A stretch of DNA of 64,000 bases from Extibacter muris. GTDB lineage: Bacteria; Bacillota; Clostridia; Lachnospirales; Lachnospiraceae. Below, in pieces: positions 52,991 to 62,037 of this stretch. Positions within the stretch are counted from its first letter, which is position 1. The number at the start of each line of letters is the position of its first letter. Location: the NCBI RefSeq assembly GCF_004345005.1, contig NZ_SMMX01000002.1:186001-250000 (forward strand), written 5' to 3'. Under the pieces are notes generated by a model that worked only from the letters and a program-made list of their open reading frames with translations, was not told where the DNA came from and ran no database searches. Made by a program: the position numbers and the translations under genes.

Positions 52991-53944
52991 ATGATTGAGA
53001 AGTATAGCATCAGAACAGACCTGGCATTGGAACAGAAAGAGCGTTTCGAGTCAGATAATGTTGAAGTACAAGGGGTTGTATTAGAAGAAAGTTATGATGA
53101 AGAACGTGAGATAAGGATTACCACGGTTAAGATCGAGACAGAAAAGGGTGCCAAGACGATGGGAAAGCCTGTCGGAACCTATATTACGATGGAAGCGCCG
53201 AATCTGGCCGTCCCGGATGAGGGGTATCACGAGGAAGTGTCCGAAGAGCTCATGAAGTTCCTCCAGAAGTTCATCGATAAGGACAAAAAGGATTATTCTG
53301 TCCTTGTGGTCGGGCTCGGCAACCGTATGGTCACGCCGGACGCACTTGGCCCTTATGTAGCCGATAATCTTAACATCACGAGGCATATCGTGAAGGAGTA
53401 CGGGAAATATGCCATGGGGGAAGAAGAGGTACATCTTATCAGCGCCATCGTACCTGGCGTCATGGCCCAGACCGGCATGGAGACGGTAGAGATAATCCGG
53501 GGCGTAGTCAAAGAGACAGAACCGGATATTATCATCGCGATTGACGCGCTTGCCGCAAGAAGTTCAAAGCGTCTCAACCGTACGATTCAGATCGCGGATA
53601 CGGGCATCAATCCGGGTTCCGGAGTGGGGAACCACAGGAACGCGATAACAGAAGAGACAGTGGGCGTCCCGGTCATAGCAATCGGCGTTCCGACCGTAGT
53701 AGATGCGGCCACGATCGTAAACGATACGATGGAGAACCTTATCGCCGCGCTGGAGACCTCAGAGACGCTTCGGGGAGTGGGCGTCGTGATGCAGGGATAC
53801 AATGCCGCGGAGAAGTATGAGCTCGTAAAAGAACTCATATCCCCCCATCTGAACGGGATGTTCGTGACGCCGAAAGATATCGATGAGACGGTCAAGCGGA
53901 TCAGCTTTACCATATCAGAGGCGCTGAACATGCTGTTTGCATAA
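52991..53944 (+). CDS. gpr: Germination protease GPR
   Basis: Spore protease of 317 residues (A25 family) that degrades small acid-soluble spore proteins at germination. The N-terminal propeptide region (IRTDLALEQKERF) precedes the conserved core VVGLGNRMVTPDALGP, ISAIVPGVMAQTGMET, DIIIAIDALAARS with the catalytic Asp region, and DTGINPGSGVGNHR. Start 52991 is used with GAGGG ahead; a GTG at 52985 is an alternative. It is followed by spoIIP as in other Clostridia, and it confirms a spore-forming host. Confidence 0.94.
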   Translation: MIEKYSIRTDLALEQKERFESDNVEVQGVVLEESYDEEREIRITTVKIETEKGAKTMGKPVGTYITMEAPNLAVPDEGYHEEVSEELMKFLQKFIDKDKKDYSVLVVGLGNRMVTPDALGPYVADNLNITRHIVKEYGKYAMGEEEVHLISAIVPGVMAQTGMETVEIIRGVVKETEPDIIIAIDALAARSSKRLNRTIQIADTGINPGSGVGNHRNAITEETVGVPVIAIGVPTVVDAATIVNDTMENLIAALETSETLRGVGVVMQGYNAAEKYELVKELISPHLNGMFVTPKDIDETVKRISFTISEALNMLFA

Positions 53945-54079
53945 AGGCGGCACCGGTGCCCGCAGGCCCAGGCACCAGCTGCTGCAGTGCAGATGGAGGT
54001 TTATTGCTGAGGACATGCACATAATCACGATGACAGCATCATATAGTGTTAAAACAGCAATAAATTGAAATCAGAGTAG

Positions 54080-55282
54080 GTGCGTGGTTTAATTTTGAAA
54101 GTAAGACATCGGTTCAATAAAATAGTCATTGCAGTGCCCGTATGCATTCTGGCAGTCTATGCCGGGATGCATACGCATATAGACCCGGCGGGAAAGGTCA
54201 AGTATGAACTGAGCGAGATGCTCATGGAAGAATCACAGCAGATATATCTCCCTGGATTTGCTTATACCCAGGGGAGCAGGGGAAGTTCCTTCAGAGACTG
54301 GGTGACGACGGCAGCCATGAATATGATGCCGCTCGGCACCTATGTAGAAGGAAAGTCAAACATACATACGGATGTAGAAGATAAAGAGACGTACGAGATG
54401 ATACTGGCACAGCAGGCCAACGACGAGAATGCGGTCGATGAAAACGGCAAGCTAATCCAGAATGACGAAAAAGCGCAGAACGAAGAGGCCGTACAGACGT
54501 CGGGGACTAAGATTGATACATCTATAGAAAAGCTGAAGAACTTCGAGTATCTCGTCGGCAATTTCTATGTGATCGACGGTGGTACGATGACCTCGGCAGA
54601 TGAGCTGAATGCAGAGAAGCTGATGGCAAAGGATATGAAGATAGACGAGAAGTCCGACGGTCCAAAGGTCCTCATCTACCATACCCATTCACAGGAAGCA
54701 TTTGCAGACTCGACAGATGGGGATACGAGCACGACCATCATGGGCATGGGCGACTATCTGTCCAGTCTTCTGAATGACAAGTACGGCATCCAGACGATGC
54801 ACCATGAAGGTGTCTACGACCTCGTGGACGGCGAGCTGGACAGGAGCAAGGCTTATCAATTGGCAGAGCCGGAGGTCCAGAAGATCCTGGAGGAGAATCC
54901 GAGCATAGAAGTTGTCATCGACCTGCACCGGGACGGCGTGGCGGAAGGGACGCATCTCGTGACGGAGGTAAACGGAAAGCCGACGGCCCAGATAATGTTT
55001 TTTAACGGTCTGAGCAGAACGAAAGCCAACGGGAACATAGACTACCTGAAGAACCCGTACATAGAGGATAATCTTGCATTTTCACTTCAGATGCAGGTTT
55101 CCGCCGCAAACAAATACCCCGGGTTCACGAGACGGATATACCTGAGGGGATATCGTTATAATATGCACCTGAAGCCAAAGACGCTGCTCATAGAGGCAGG
55201 GGCGCAGACAAACACGGTGGAAGAGATGAGAAATGCGATGGAAGTCCTGGCGGACACACTAGATAATGTGCTGACAAAGTAA
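54080..55282 (+). CDS. spoIIP: Stage II sporulation protein P
   Basis: Peptidoglycan amidase/endopeptidase of 400 residues acting with SpoIID and SpoIIM in engulfment. One N-terminal membrane helix (about 15-30, IVIAVPVCILAVYAG) anchors it outside the membrane. The catalytic domain includes VLIYHTHSQEAF (zinc His), VVIDLHRDGV (His) and LIEAGAQTNTVEE (Glu). A Glu/Asp/Gln-rich linker lies at about 105-145. The start codon is non-ATG, GTG at 54080 or TTG at 54095, and neither has a strong ribosome site. Confidence 0.92.
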   Translation: MRGLILKVRHRFNKIVIAVPVCILAVYAGMHTHIDPAGKVKYELSEMLMEESQQIYLPGFAYTQGSRGSSFRDWVTTAAMNMMPLGTYVEGKSNIHTDVEDKETYEMILAQQANDENAVDENGKLIQNDEKAQNEEAVQTSGTKIDTSIEKLKNFEYLVGNFYVIDGGTMTSADELNAEKLMAKDMKIDEKSDGPKVLIYHTHSQEAFADSTDGDTSTTIMGMGDYLSSLLNDKYGIQTMHHEGVYDLVDGELDRSKAYQLAEPEVQKILEENPSIEVVIDLHRDGVAEGTHLVTEVNGKPTAQIMFFNGLSRTKANGNIDYLKNPYIEDNLAFSLQMQVSAANKYPGFTRRIYLRGYRYNMHLKPKTLLIEAGAQTNTVEEMRNAMEVLADTLDNVLTK

Positions 55283-55289
55283 AATGTGT

Positions 55290-55318
55290 TTGATTAACCC
55301 TATATTTTGTGCTACTAT
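55290..55318 (+). promoter_or_regulatory. Possible promoter of topoisomerase operon
   Basis: TTGATT (55290-55295), a 17-base spacer, then TACTAT (55313-55318) directly overlapping a TATAAT (55316-55321), about 75 bp before the gene. Confidence 0.4.
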
Positions 55319-55392
55319 AATGAAAGTATGGAATTTTCTGCCGTTTTGGAGGCGGAAATTGATGAAGATACACATGAAAGGAACCAGAGGGA

Positions 55393-57315
55393 ATGACAAA
55401 GAAAAATATATATGATGCTGACAGTATTTCTATATTGGAAGGGCTTGAGGCAGTCCGGAAAAGACCAGGCATGTATATTGGAAGTGTCTCCACGAAAGGG
55501 CTGAACCACCTGATCTACGAGATCGTAGACAATGCGGTGGATGAACATCTGGCAGGCTGCTGTGATGAGATACATGTGACGCTGGAAAAAGACGGTTCGG
55601 CAACCGTAACTGACAATGGTCGAGGCGTCCCGATAGGGCTTCACGCGAAAGGAGTATCGGCAGAGCGTATCGTATATACCACGCTTCATGCAGGAGGCAA
55701 GTTTGACGATTCATCGTACAAGACGAGCGGGGGGCTGCATGGCGTGGGGTCTTCTGTCGTAAACGCGCTTTCTGCTTATATGGATGTGCAGGTAAGCAGG
55801 GAAGGATATATCCACCATGACCGTTACGAGCGCGGCAAGCCTGTCATAGAGCTTAAGGACGGCCTTCTTCCGACCATCGGGAAGACGAAGAAGACCGGCA
55901 CGAAGGTGAATTTCCTTCCGGATGATACCATATTTGAAAAGACGAGGTTCCGCGCGGATGAAGTTAAGAGCCGGATGCACGAGACCGCCTATCTGAACCC
56001 GGCGCTTACGATTATCTTTGATGATCTGCGGGGAGAGGCTCCCGAGCATATCGTGTATCATGAGCCGGACGGTATCCTTGGCTTTATCAAGGAGCTGAAC
56101 CAGAAGAATGAAGCCATCCACGAGCCGGTGTATTACAAAGGGACGGCTGACGGCATCGAGGTGGAAGCCGCATTCCAGTATGTCAATGAGTTCCATGAGA
56201 ATGTGCTCGGCTTCTGCAACAATATATATAATGCCGAGGGCGGCACCCACCTGACCGGATTTAAGACGACATTCACGACCGTCATGAACCAGTATGCGAG
56301 GGAGCTCGGTATCCTGAAGGAGAAGGATGCCAATTTTACAGGTGCGGATATACGTAACGGCATGACGGCTATCGTCTCGATCAAGCATCCGGATCCGAGG
56401 TTTGAAGGCCAGACGAAGACGAAGCTGGACAACCCCGATGCCGCCAAAGCAGTCAGCAAAGTGACGAACGATGAGATAACAAGATACTTCGACCGGAATC
56501 TGGACAACCTTAAGAAAGTCATCTCATGCGCGGAAAAGGCGGCCAAGATTCGTAAGACCGAAGAGAAGGCCAAGACGAACCTTCTAACCAAGCAGAAATA
56601 TTCCTTCGACAGCAATGGTAAGCTTGCCAACTGTGAGAGCAGGGATGCCGGGAAGTGCGAGATCTTCATCGTGGAGGGAGACTCCGCCGGAGGCTCCGCA
56701 AAGACAGCGAGAGACCGGATGTTCCAGGCCATACTTCCGATTCGAGGTAAGATCCTTAACGTGGAGAAGGCGAGCATAGACAAGATACTTGCCAATGCGG
56801 AGATCAAGACGATGATCAATGCATTCGGGTGCGGATTTTCGGAAGGGTACGGCAATGATTTCGATATCAGCGGCCTGCGCTATGATAAGATTATCATCAT
56901 GGCGGATGCCGATGTGGACGGCGCCCATATCTCCACGCTGCTTCTGACCTTGTTCTACCGGTTCATGCCGGAGCTTATCTACGAAGGCCATGTATATGTA
57001 GCTATGCCTCCGCTCTACAAAGCCATACCGAAGAAGGGGGAAGAAGAATACCTGTACGACGACAAGGCATTGGAGCGCTACCGCAGGTCGCACGAAGGCC
57101 CGTTTACGCTGCAGCGTTACAAAGGTCTTGGCGAGATGGATGCACAGCAGCTCTGGGAGACGACCCTGAATCCGGAGACACGGCTGCTGAAGCGTATAGA
57201 GATTGAAGATGCCAGGATGGCGTCCGGCGTGACCGAGATGCTCATGGGGACGGAAGTTCCTCCGAGAAGGACATTCATCTATGAAAATGCGACCGAGGCA
57301 GAACTGGATATATAA
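55393..57315 (+). CDS. parE: Type IIA topoisomerase subunit B (ParE/GyrB)
   Basis: ATPase subunit of 640 residues. The GHKL domain has YEIVDNAVDEHLAG, TDNGRGVPIG and GGLHGVGSSVVNALS. The TOPRIM domain has EIFIVEGDSAGGSAK and MADADVDGAHI, and the C-terminus includes QRYKGLGEMDAQQLWETTLNP. The pair with the following gene lies away from dnaA/recF, so topoisomerase IV is the likelier role, but ParE and GyrB are hard to separate by eye and it could be a second gyrase pair. 14 bp separate it from parC. Confidence 0.88.
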   Translation: MTKKNIYDADSISILEGLEAVRKRPGMYIGSVSTKGLNHLIYEIVDNAVDEHLAGCCDEIHVTLEKDGSATVTDNGRGVPIGLHAKGVSAERIVYTTLHAGGKFDDSSYKTSGGLHGVGSSVVNALSAYMDVQVSREGYIHHDRYERGKPVIELKDGLLPTIGKTKKTGTKVNFLPDDTIFEKTRFRADEVKSRMHETAYLNPALTIIFDDLRGEAPEHIVYHEPDGILGFIKELNQKNEAIHEPVYYKGTADGIEVEAAFQYVNEFHENVLGFCNNIYNAEGGTHLTGFKTTFTTVMNQYARELGILKEKDANFTGADIRNGMTAIVSIKHPDPRFEGQTKTKLDNPDAAKAVSKVTNDEITRYFDRNLDNLKKVISCAEKAAKIRKTEEKAKTNLLTKQKYSFDSNGKLANCESRDAGKCEIFIVEGDSAGGSAKTARDRMFQAILPIRGKILNVEKASIDKILANAEIKTMINAFGCGFSEGYGNDFDISGLRYDKIIIMADADVDGAHISTLLLTLFYRFMPELIYEGHVYVAMPPLYKAIPKKGEEEYLYDDKALERYRRSHEGPFTLQRYKGLGEMDAQQLWETTLNPETRLLKRIEIEDARMASGVTEMLMGTEVPPRRTFIYENATEAELDI

Positions 57316-57329
57316 GAGGAGAAGATAAA

Positions 57330-59570
57330 ATGCAGGATTCACAAATCATAAGAACCGAATACTCGGATCTGATGAAGAAATCATATATCGATTATGCGAT
57401 GAGCGTCATCGTGGCCAGAGCCCTGCCTGATGTGCGGGACGGGCTGAAGCCGGTACAGAGGAGGACGCTCTACGATATGCACGAGCTCGGTATCCGCTAT
57501 GACAGGCCATACCGGAAATGTGCCCGTATCGTGGGAGATACGATGGGCAAATACCACCCCCACGGCGACAGCTCGATCTATGACGCGCTTGTAGTCATGG
57601 CGCAGGAGTTTAAAAAAGGCATGATTCTTGTAGACGGCCACGGGAACTTCGGATCGATCGAGGGAGACGGCGCGGCCGCCATGAGGTATACGGAAGCACG
57701 CCTGGCCAAGCTCACGCAGGATGCATATCTGGCGGATCTTGACAAGGATATTGTAGACTTCGTCCCAAACTTTGACGAGACGGAGAGGGAGCCGGAGGTG
57801 CTGCCCGTGCGCGTTCCCAACCTGCTCATCAATGGGGCGGAAGGTATCGCGGTGGGTATGGCGACAAGCATTCCGACCCATAACCTGGGGGAAGTGGTCG
57901 ATGCCGTAAAGGCATACATGAAAAATGATGAAATCAGCACAAAGCAGCTGATGAGATATATAAAGGGGCCGGATTTCCCTACCGGAGGGATCGTGGTCAA
58001 TAAGGACGAACTGCCGGACATCTATGAGAGCGGGGCAGGCAAGATCAAAGTCCGGGGAAAAGTTGAGACAGAGGATATGAAGGGCGGCAAGAAGCGGCTT
58101 GTGGTGACAGAGATTCCTTATACGATGATCGGAGCAGGAATCGGCAAGTTCCTCAATGACGTGTGCTCCCTTGTGGAGTCGAAGAAGACGAATGACATCG
58201 TCGATATCTCGAACCAGTCATCCAAAGAAGGGATACGTATCGTCATCGAGTTGAAAAAGGGCGCGGATGTAGAGAATCTGACGAATATGCTCTACAAGAA
58301 GACACGTCTGGAAGACACGTTCGGCGTCAATATGCTTGCAGTCGCCGGAGGCAGGCCGGAGACGATGGGGCTTAAGCAGATCATCGAACACCACGTGGAC
58401 TTCCAGTTCGAGCTGGCCACCCGCAAGTACAAGAACCTTCTCGCAAAAGAGCTGGACAGAAAAGAAATCCAGGAAGGGCTTATCAAAGCATGTGATGTCA
58501 TCGATCTCATTATAGAGATTCTGAGGGGAAGCCAGTCGGTCAGGGATGCGAAGGCATGTCTTACGAAGGGCGTGACAGAGAACATCAGATTCAAGACATC
58601 CATATCTAAAAAGATGGCAGCCATGCTCCGCTTTACCGAACGCCAGGCATCCGCAATATTGGAGATGCGGCTATACAAGCTGATCGGACTGGAAATAGAA
58701 GCGCTCCAGAAGGAACACGAAGAGACGCTTAAGAATATTGCCGCATATGAAGATATCCTGAATAATTATGACTCCATGTCAGAAGTCATCATGGAAGATC
58801 TGGACAGAATCAAGAAAGAATATGGGCGGCCCCGGCGCACGGCAGTCGAAAATGCCGCGGCGGCGGTATTTGAAGAAAAGAAGATAGAAGAGCAGGAAGT
58901 CGTGTTCCTTATGGACCGCTTTGGCTATGCAAAGACCGTAGACAATGCGGTATATGAGCGGAATAAAGACGCGGCCGATGCAGAGAACCGGTATGTGCTC
59001 TCCTGCATGAATACAGGGAAGATCTGCATCTTTACCAACACAGGCAGGATGCACCAGATAAAAGTGCTGGACCTGCCTCACGGCAAATTCCGGGACAAAG
59101 GCCTGCCGGTCGATAATGTGAGCAATTATGACAGCACGCAGGAGACGATAGTCTATCTGTGCGATGCGCAGCAGATGCAGATTGCCAGGCTGCTGTTCGT
59201 GACGAAGGCCGGGATGGTCAAGAAGGTGGACGGCATGGAATTCCAGGTTGCCAAGCGTACGATTGCGGCCACGAAGCTCCAGGACGGGGACGAGCTGGTA
59301 AGCGTGCAGGTGATAAATGACTGCCAGAATATCGTCCTGCAGACGACAGACGGCTATTTTCTGCGTTTCCCCGCGGCAGAAGTGTCGGAGAAGAAGAAGG
59401 GGGCTATCGGCGTCAGAGGAATCAAGCTCCACAGGAACGACGAAGTGGAACATGCCTATCTCTTTGAAGAAGGAACGGAGGCTAAAGTGGTGTACAAGGA
59501 GAAAGAAGTGACGCTCAACAGGCTGAAGCCAGGTAAGAGAGATACGCAGGGAGTGAAAAACAGAGGATAA
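57330..59570 (+). CDS. parC: Type IIA topoisomerase subunit A (ParC/GyrA)
   Basis: DNA cleavage-religation subunit of 746 residues. The winged-helix domain has ARALPDVRDGLKPVQRRTLY and KYHPHGDSSIYDALVVMAQ; the catalytic Tyr lies in AAMRYTEARLAK, about residue 115. The second half has the beta-pinwheel repeats. The C-terminal GyrA-box is not a clear QRRGG(K/R)G but shows RDTQGVKNRG at the end, which fits ParC more than gyrase. AGAGGAG precedes the start. Together with the gene at 55393 it forms an operon. Confidence 0.88.
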   Translation: MQDSQIIRTEYSDLMKKSYIDYAMSVIVARALPDVRDGLKPVQRRTLYDMHELGIRYDRPYRKCARIVGDTMGKYHPHGDSSIYDALVVMAQEFKKGMILVDGHGNFGSIEGDGAAAMRYTEARLAKLTQDAYLADLDKDIVDFVPNFDETEREPEVLPVRVPNLLINGAEGIAVGMATSIPTHNLGEVVDAVKAYMKNDEISTKQLMRYIKGPDFPTGGIVVNKDELPDIYESGAGKIKVRGKVETEDMKGGKKRLVVTEIPYTMIGAGIGKFLNDVCSLVESKKTNDIVDISNQSSKEGIRIVIELKKGADVENLTNMLYKKTRLEDTFGVNMLAVAGGRPETMGLKQIIEHHVDFQFELATRKYKNLLAKELDRKEIQEGLIKACDVIDLIIEILRGSQSVRDAKACLTKGVTENIRFKTSISKKMAAMLRFTERQASAILEMRLYKLIGLEIEALQKEHEETLKNIAAYEDILNNYDSMSEVIMEDLDRIKKEYGRPRRTAVENAAAAVFEEKKIEEQEVVFLMDRFGYAKTVDNAVYERNKDAADAENRYVLSCMNTGKICIFTNTGRMHQIKVLDLPHGKFRDKGLPVDNVSNYDSTQETIVYLCDAQQMQIARLLFVTKAGMVKKVDGMEFQVAKRTIAATKLQDGDELVSVQVINDCQNIVLQTTDGYFLRFPAAEVSEKKKGAIGVRGIKLHRNDEVEHAYLFEEGTEAKVVYKEKEVTLNRLKPGKRDTQGVKNRG

Positions 59571-59636
59571 AATCGGCGGGGGATACCTCCCCTGTGCCGG
59601 AAGCTGCCAGGAAAGTAAAGTTTTTCCTGTATTTCC

Positions 59637-59665
59637 TTGCATTTACGCTGAAACGGTGCTATACT
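59637..59665 (+). promoter_or_regulatory. Promoter of rimP-nusA-infB operon
   Basis: TTGCAT (59637-59642), a 17-base spacer, then TATACT (59660-59665). The transcript would start near 59672 and carry the hairpin at 59693-59720. Confidence 0.65.
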
Positions 59666-59692
59666 AAGTAACAGTTACATAAAGAAGACGGC

Positions 59693-59720
59693 AGAAGAGT
59701 GAACGGAAGTTCACTCTTCT
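59693..59720 (+). promoter_or_regulatory. Leader hairpin before rimP
   Basis: Perfect 12-bp stem AGAAGAGTGAAC/GTTCACTCTTCT with a GGAA tetraloop, followed by TTGTTGG. It lies 25 bases before the rimP start. It could be an attenuator or NusA-responsive hairpin, since NusA is encoded in the operon. Confidence 0.6.
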
Positions 59721-59745
59721 TTGTTGGTAGGAAAGGAAGTTGGAA

Positions 59746-60213
59746 TTGTCAAAGAGAGAAATATACGAACAGAAGACGGAAGAGATCCTTCTCCCGATAG
59801 TGGAAGAATACGGGTTTGAGCTGGTGGATGTCGAGTATGTGAAGGAAGGCAGTACATGGTATCTGCGTGCATACATCGACAAGCCGGGCGGCATCAATAT
59901 CGATGACTGCGAGAAGGTGAGCCGAAGGCTGTCCGATATACTGGATGAAAAAGATTACATGGATGACGCTTATATTATGGAAGTAAGCTCCCCGGGGCTC
60001 GGGCGTCCGCTGAAGAAGGAAAAAGACTTCAGGAGGAGCCTTGGAGAGGAAGTCGAGATAAGGACCTACCGCATGATGGATAAACAGAAGGAATTTTTCG
60101 GGATACTGAAAGATTATGATGACAGTACAGTTACGATATTGCAGGAAGACGAGACCTTAAAAACATTTGCCAAAAGCGACATCGCGCTTATTCGCTTAGC
60201 GTTCGATTTTTAG
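59746..60213 (+). CDS. rimP: Ribosome maturation factor RimP
   Basis: Protein of 155 residues that assists 30S subunit assembly. The N-terminal domain (YEQKTEEILLPIVEEYGFELVDVEYVKEG) and the conserved SSPGLGRPLKKEKDF block are typical. The start is read as TTG at 59746 with AAAGGAAG upstream; TTG at 59740 is possible. It heads the classic rimP-nusA-rnpM-ylxQ-infB operon. Confidence 0.92.
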   Translation: MSKREIYEQKTEEILLPIVEEYGFELVDVEYVKEGSTWYLRAYIDKPGGINIDDCEKVSRRLSDILDEKDYMDDAYIMEVSSPGLGRPLKKEKDFRRSLGEEVEIRTYRMMDKQKEFFGILKDYDDSTVTILQEDETLKTFAKSDIALIRLAFDF

Positions 60214-60234
60214 ATTTCAGGAGGAGAAAAAGTA

Positions 60235-61425
60235 ATGAACACAGAGTTATTAGAAGCGTTAAATATTTTGGAAAAAGAAAAGGATATCAGCAAAGAGACA
60301 CTGTTGGATGCAATTGAAAATTCATTGCTGAATGCTTGTAAGAACCATTTCGGAAAAGCGGACAATATAAAAGTCATCATGGACAGGGAGACATGTGATT
60401 ATAAATTATTTGCCGAGAAGACGGTAGTGGAGGAAGTGGAGGATGACCTGGAGCAGATAAGCCTTGAGAAGGCGAGAGAGATTGACAGTACCTTTGAGCT
60501 TGGCGATATCGTGCAGATTCCGATAGAATCCAAATCTTTCGGCCGGATTGCCACGCAGAATGCAAAGAACCTGATCCTGCAGAAAATCCGGGAAGAAGAG
60601 AGAAAAGTCGTATACGACCAGTACTTTGAGAAAGAAAAAGATATCGTGACAGGTATCGTCCAGCGCTATGTAGGCAAAAATATCAGCATTAACCTCGGCA
60701 AAGCAGATGCCATGCTTACGGAAAACGAGCAGGTCAAAGGTGAAGTGTTCAAGCCGACAGAACGCATCAAGCTGTATGTCGTGGAAGTGAAGAATACGAC
60801 CAAAGGGCCGAAGATCCTCGTCTCCCGTACACACCCCGAGCTTGTGAAGCGACTTTTCGAGTCCGAGGTGACGGAGGTCAAGGACGGCACGGTCGAGATC
60901 AAGAGCATTGCAAGAGAAGCCGGAAGCAGGACGAAGATAGCCGTGTGGTCTAATGACCCGGATGTGGATCCGGTAGGGGCCTGCGTCGGAATGAACGGGG
61001 CGAGGGTGAATACGATCGTCAACGAGCTCCGCGGTGAGAAGATCGACATCATCAACTGGAGCGACAATCCGGCTATTCTGATAGAGAATGCCTTAAGCCC
61101 CGCCAAGGTCATCTCCGTTATGGCAGATCCGGACGAAAAAGCGGCAAGCGTCATCGTTCCGGATTACCAGCTGTCCCTGGCAATCGGTAGAGAGGGGCAG
61201 AACGCGAGGCTTGCAGCCAGGCTTACGGGCTATAAGATTGATATCAAGAGCGAGACGCAGGCAATCGAGTCAGGGGAACTGCCTGAGAATTATATGGAAC
61301 TGAGTGAAGGTGTCTATGAAGAAGAGATGTATGAGGACGGCTTTGACGGCGAATATGCCGAGGAGTATCCGGAAGATTATGAGGAAGGCACCGAAGAGAT
61401 AGAATTTACAGAAGCAGAGGATTAG
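60235..61425 (+). CDS. nusA: Transcription elongation/termination factor NusA
   Basis: NusA of 396 residues. Domains in order are the N-terminal RNA polymerase-binding part (1-125), S1 (about 135-200, VTGIVQRYVGKNISINLG), KH1 (DPDVDPVGACVGMNGARV near 240) and KH2 (LAIGREGQNARLAARLTGYKIDIKSE near 315). An acidic Glu/Asp/Tyr-rich tail follows (about 355-396), longer than in B. subtilis. AGGAGGAG lies before the ATG. The stop is 9 bp before rnpM. Confidence 0.95.
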   Translation: MNTELLEALNILEKEKDISKETLLDAIENSLLNACKNHFGKADNIKVIMDRETCDYKLFAEKTVVEEVEDDLEQISLEKAREIDSTFELGDIVQIPIESKSFGRIATQNAKNLILQKIREEERKVVYDQYFEKEKDIVTGIVQRYVGKNISINLGKADAMLTENEQVKGEVFKPTERIKLYVVEVKNTTKGPKILVSRTHPELVKRLFESEVTEVKDGTVEIKSIAREAGSRTKIAVWSNDPDVDPVGACVGMNGARVNTIVNELRGEKIDIINWSDNPAILIENALSPAKVISVMADPDEKAASVIVPDYQLSLAIGREGQNARLAARLTGYKIDIKSETQAIESGELPENYMELSEGVYEEEMYEDGFDGEYAEEYPEDYEEGTEEIEFTEAED

Positions 61426-61434
61426 GGTGATCGT

Positions 61435-61713
61435 TTGAGCAGCAATAGGAAAGTGCCTATGCGCAAATGCGTAGGTTGTCAGGAAATGAAGGGTAAAAAG
61501 GAAATGATTCGGGTTATCCGCACGGAAGAAGGAGACTTTCTTCTGGACGCGACCGGCAAGAAGAACGGAAGGGGCGCTTATGTATGCCCGACGAGAGGGT
61601 GTCTTGAAAAAGCGGTTAAAAATAAAGGCCTGGAGCGTTCGTTTAAACAGTCTATTCCAAGAGAAGTATACGAAAAACTGGAAAAGGAGATGGAATCGCT
61701 TGGGCCAGAATAA
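61435..61713 (+). CDS. rnpM: YlxR/RnpM RNA-binding protein
   Basis: YlxR family protein of 92 residues, named RnpM after its reported effect on RNase P. The signature KCVGCQEMKGKKEMIRVIR is near residue 10, and GRGAYVCPTRGCLEKAVK follows. It starts with TTG at 61435 (AGGGTGA ahead). Its 3' end overlaps the ylxQ start by 14 bp. Confidence 0.92.
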   Translation: MSSNRKVPMRKCVGCQEMKGKKEMIRVIRTEEGDFLLDATGKKNGRGAYVCPTRGCLEKAVKNKGLERSFKQSIPREVYEKLEKEMESLGPE

Positions 61714-62023
61714 GATATTGTCTCTGATAGGGATCGCCACGAAAGCCGGCAAGACGGCAAGCGGCGAATTCTGTACGGAGAAGGAAGTAAAGTCGGGGAG
61801 AGCCGCGCTGGTGATCGTGGCAGGGGATGCATCTGATAACACGAAGAAAAAATTTCAGAACATGTGTGACTTCTATGAAGTGCCAATCTATTTTTATAAA
61901 GATAAAGATACCTTGGGGCATGCAATGGGAAAAGAATTCCGGGCATCTCTTGCGGTACTTGACGAGGGATTTGCAAAAGGAATCAGGAAACATATGGATA
62001 CGGAAGATGATACGATTGCATAA
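61700..62023 (+). CDS. ylxQ: L7Ae-like ribosomal protein YlxQ
   Basis: K-turn-binding L7Ae/L30e family protein of 107 residues ([18 protein letters not shown], then [17 protein letters not shown]). The start is taken as TTG at 61700, placed inside the rnpM end, because AAGGAGATG lies just upstream and the protein then begins [11 protein letters not shown] as in homologues. A longer frame to 61580 overlaps rnpM. It is followed by infB. Confidence 0.9.
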   Translation: MGQNKILSLIGIATKAGKTASGEFCTEKEVKSGRAALVIVAGDASDNTKKKFQNMCDFYEVPIYFYKDKDTLGHAMGKEFRASLAVLDEGFAKGIRKHMDTEDDTIA

Positions 62024-62037
62024 AGGAGGTAGTTAGT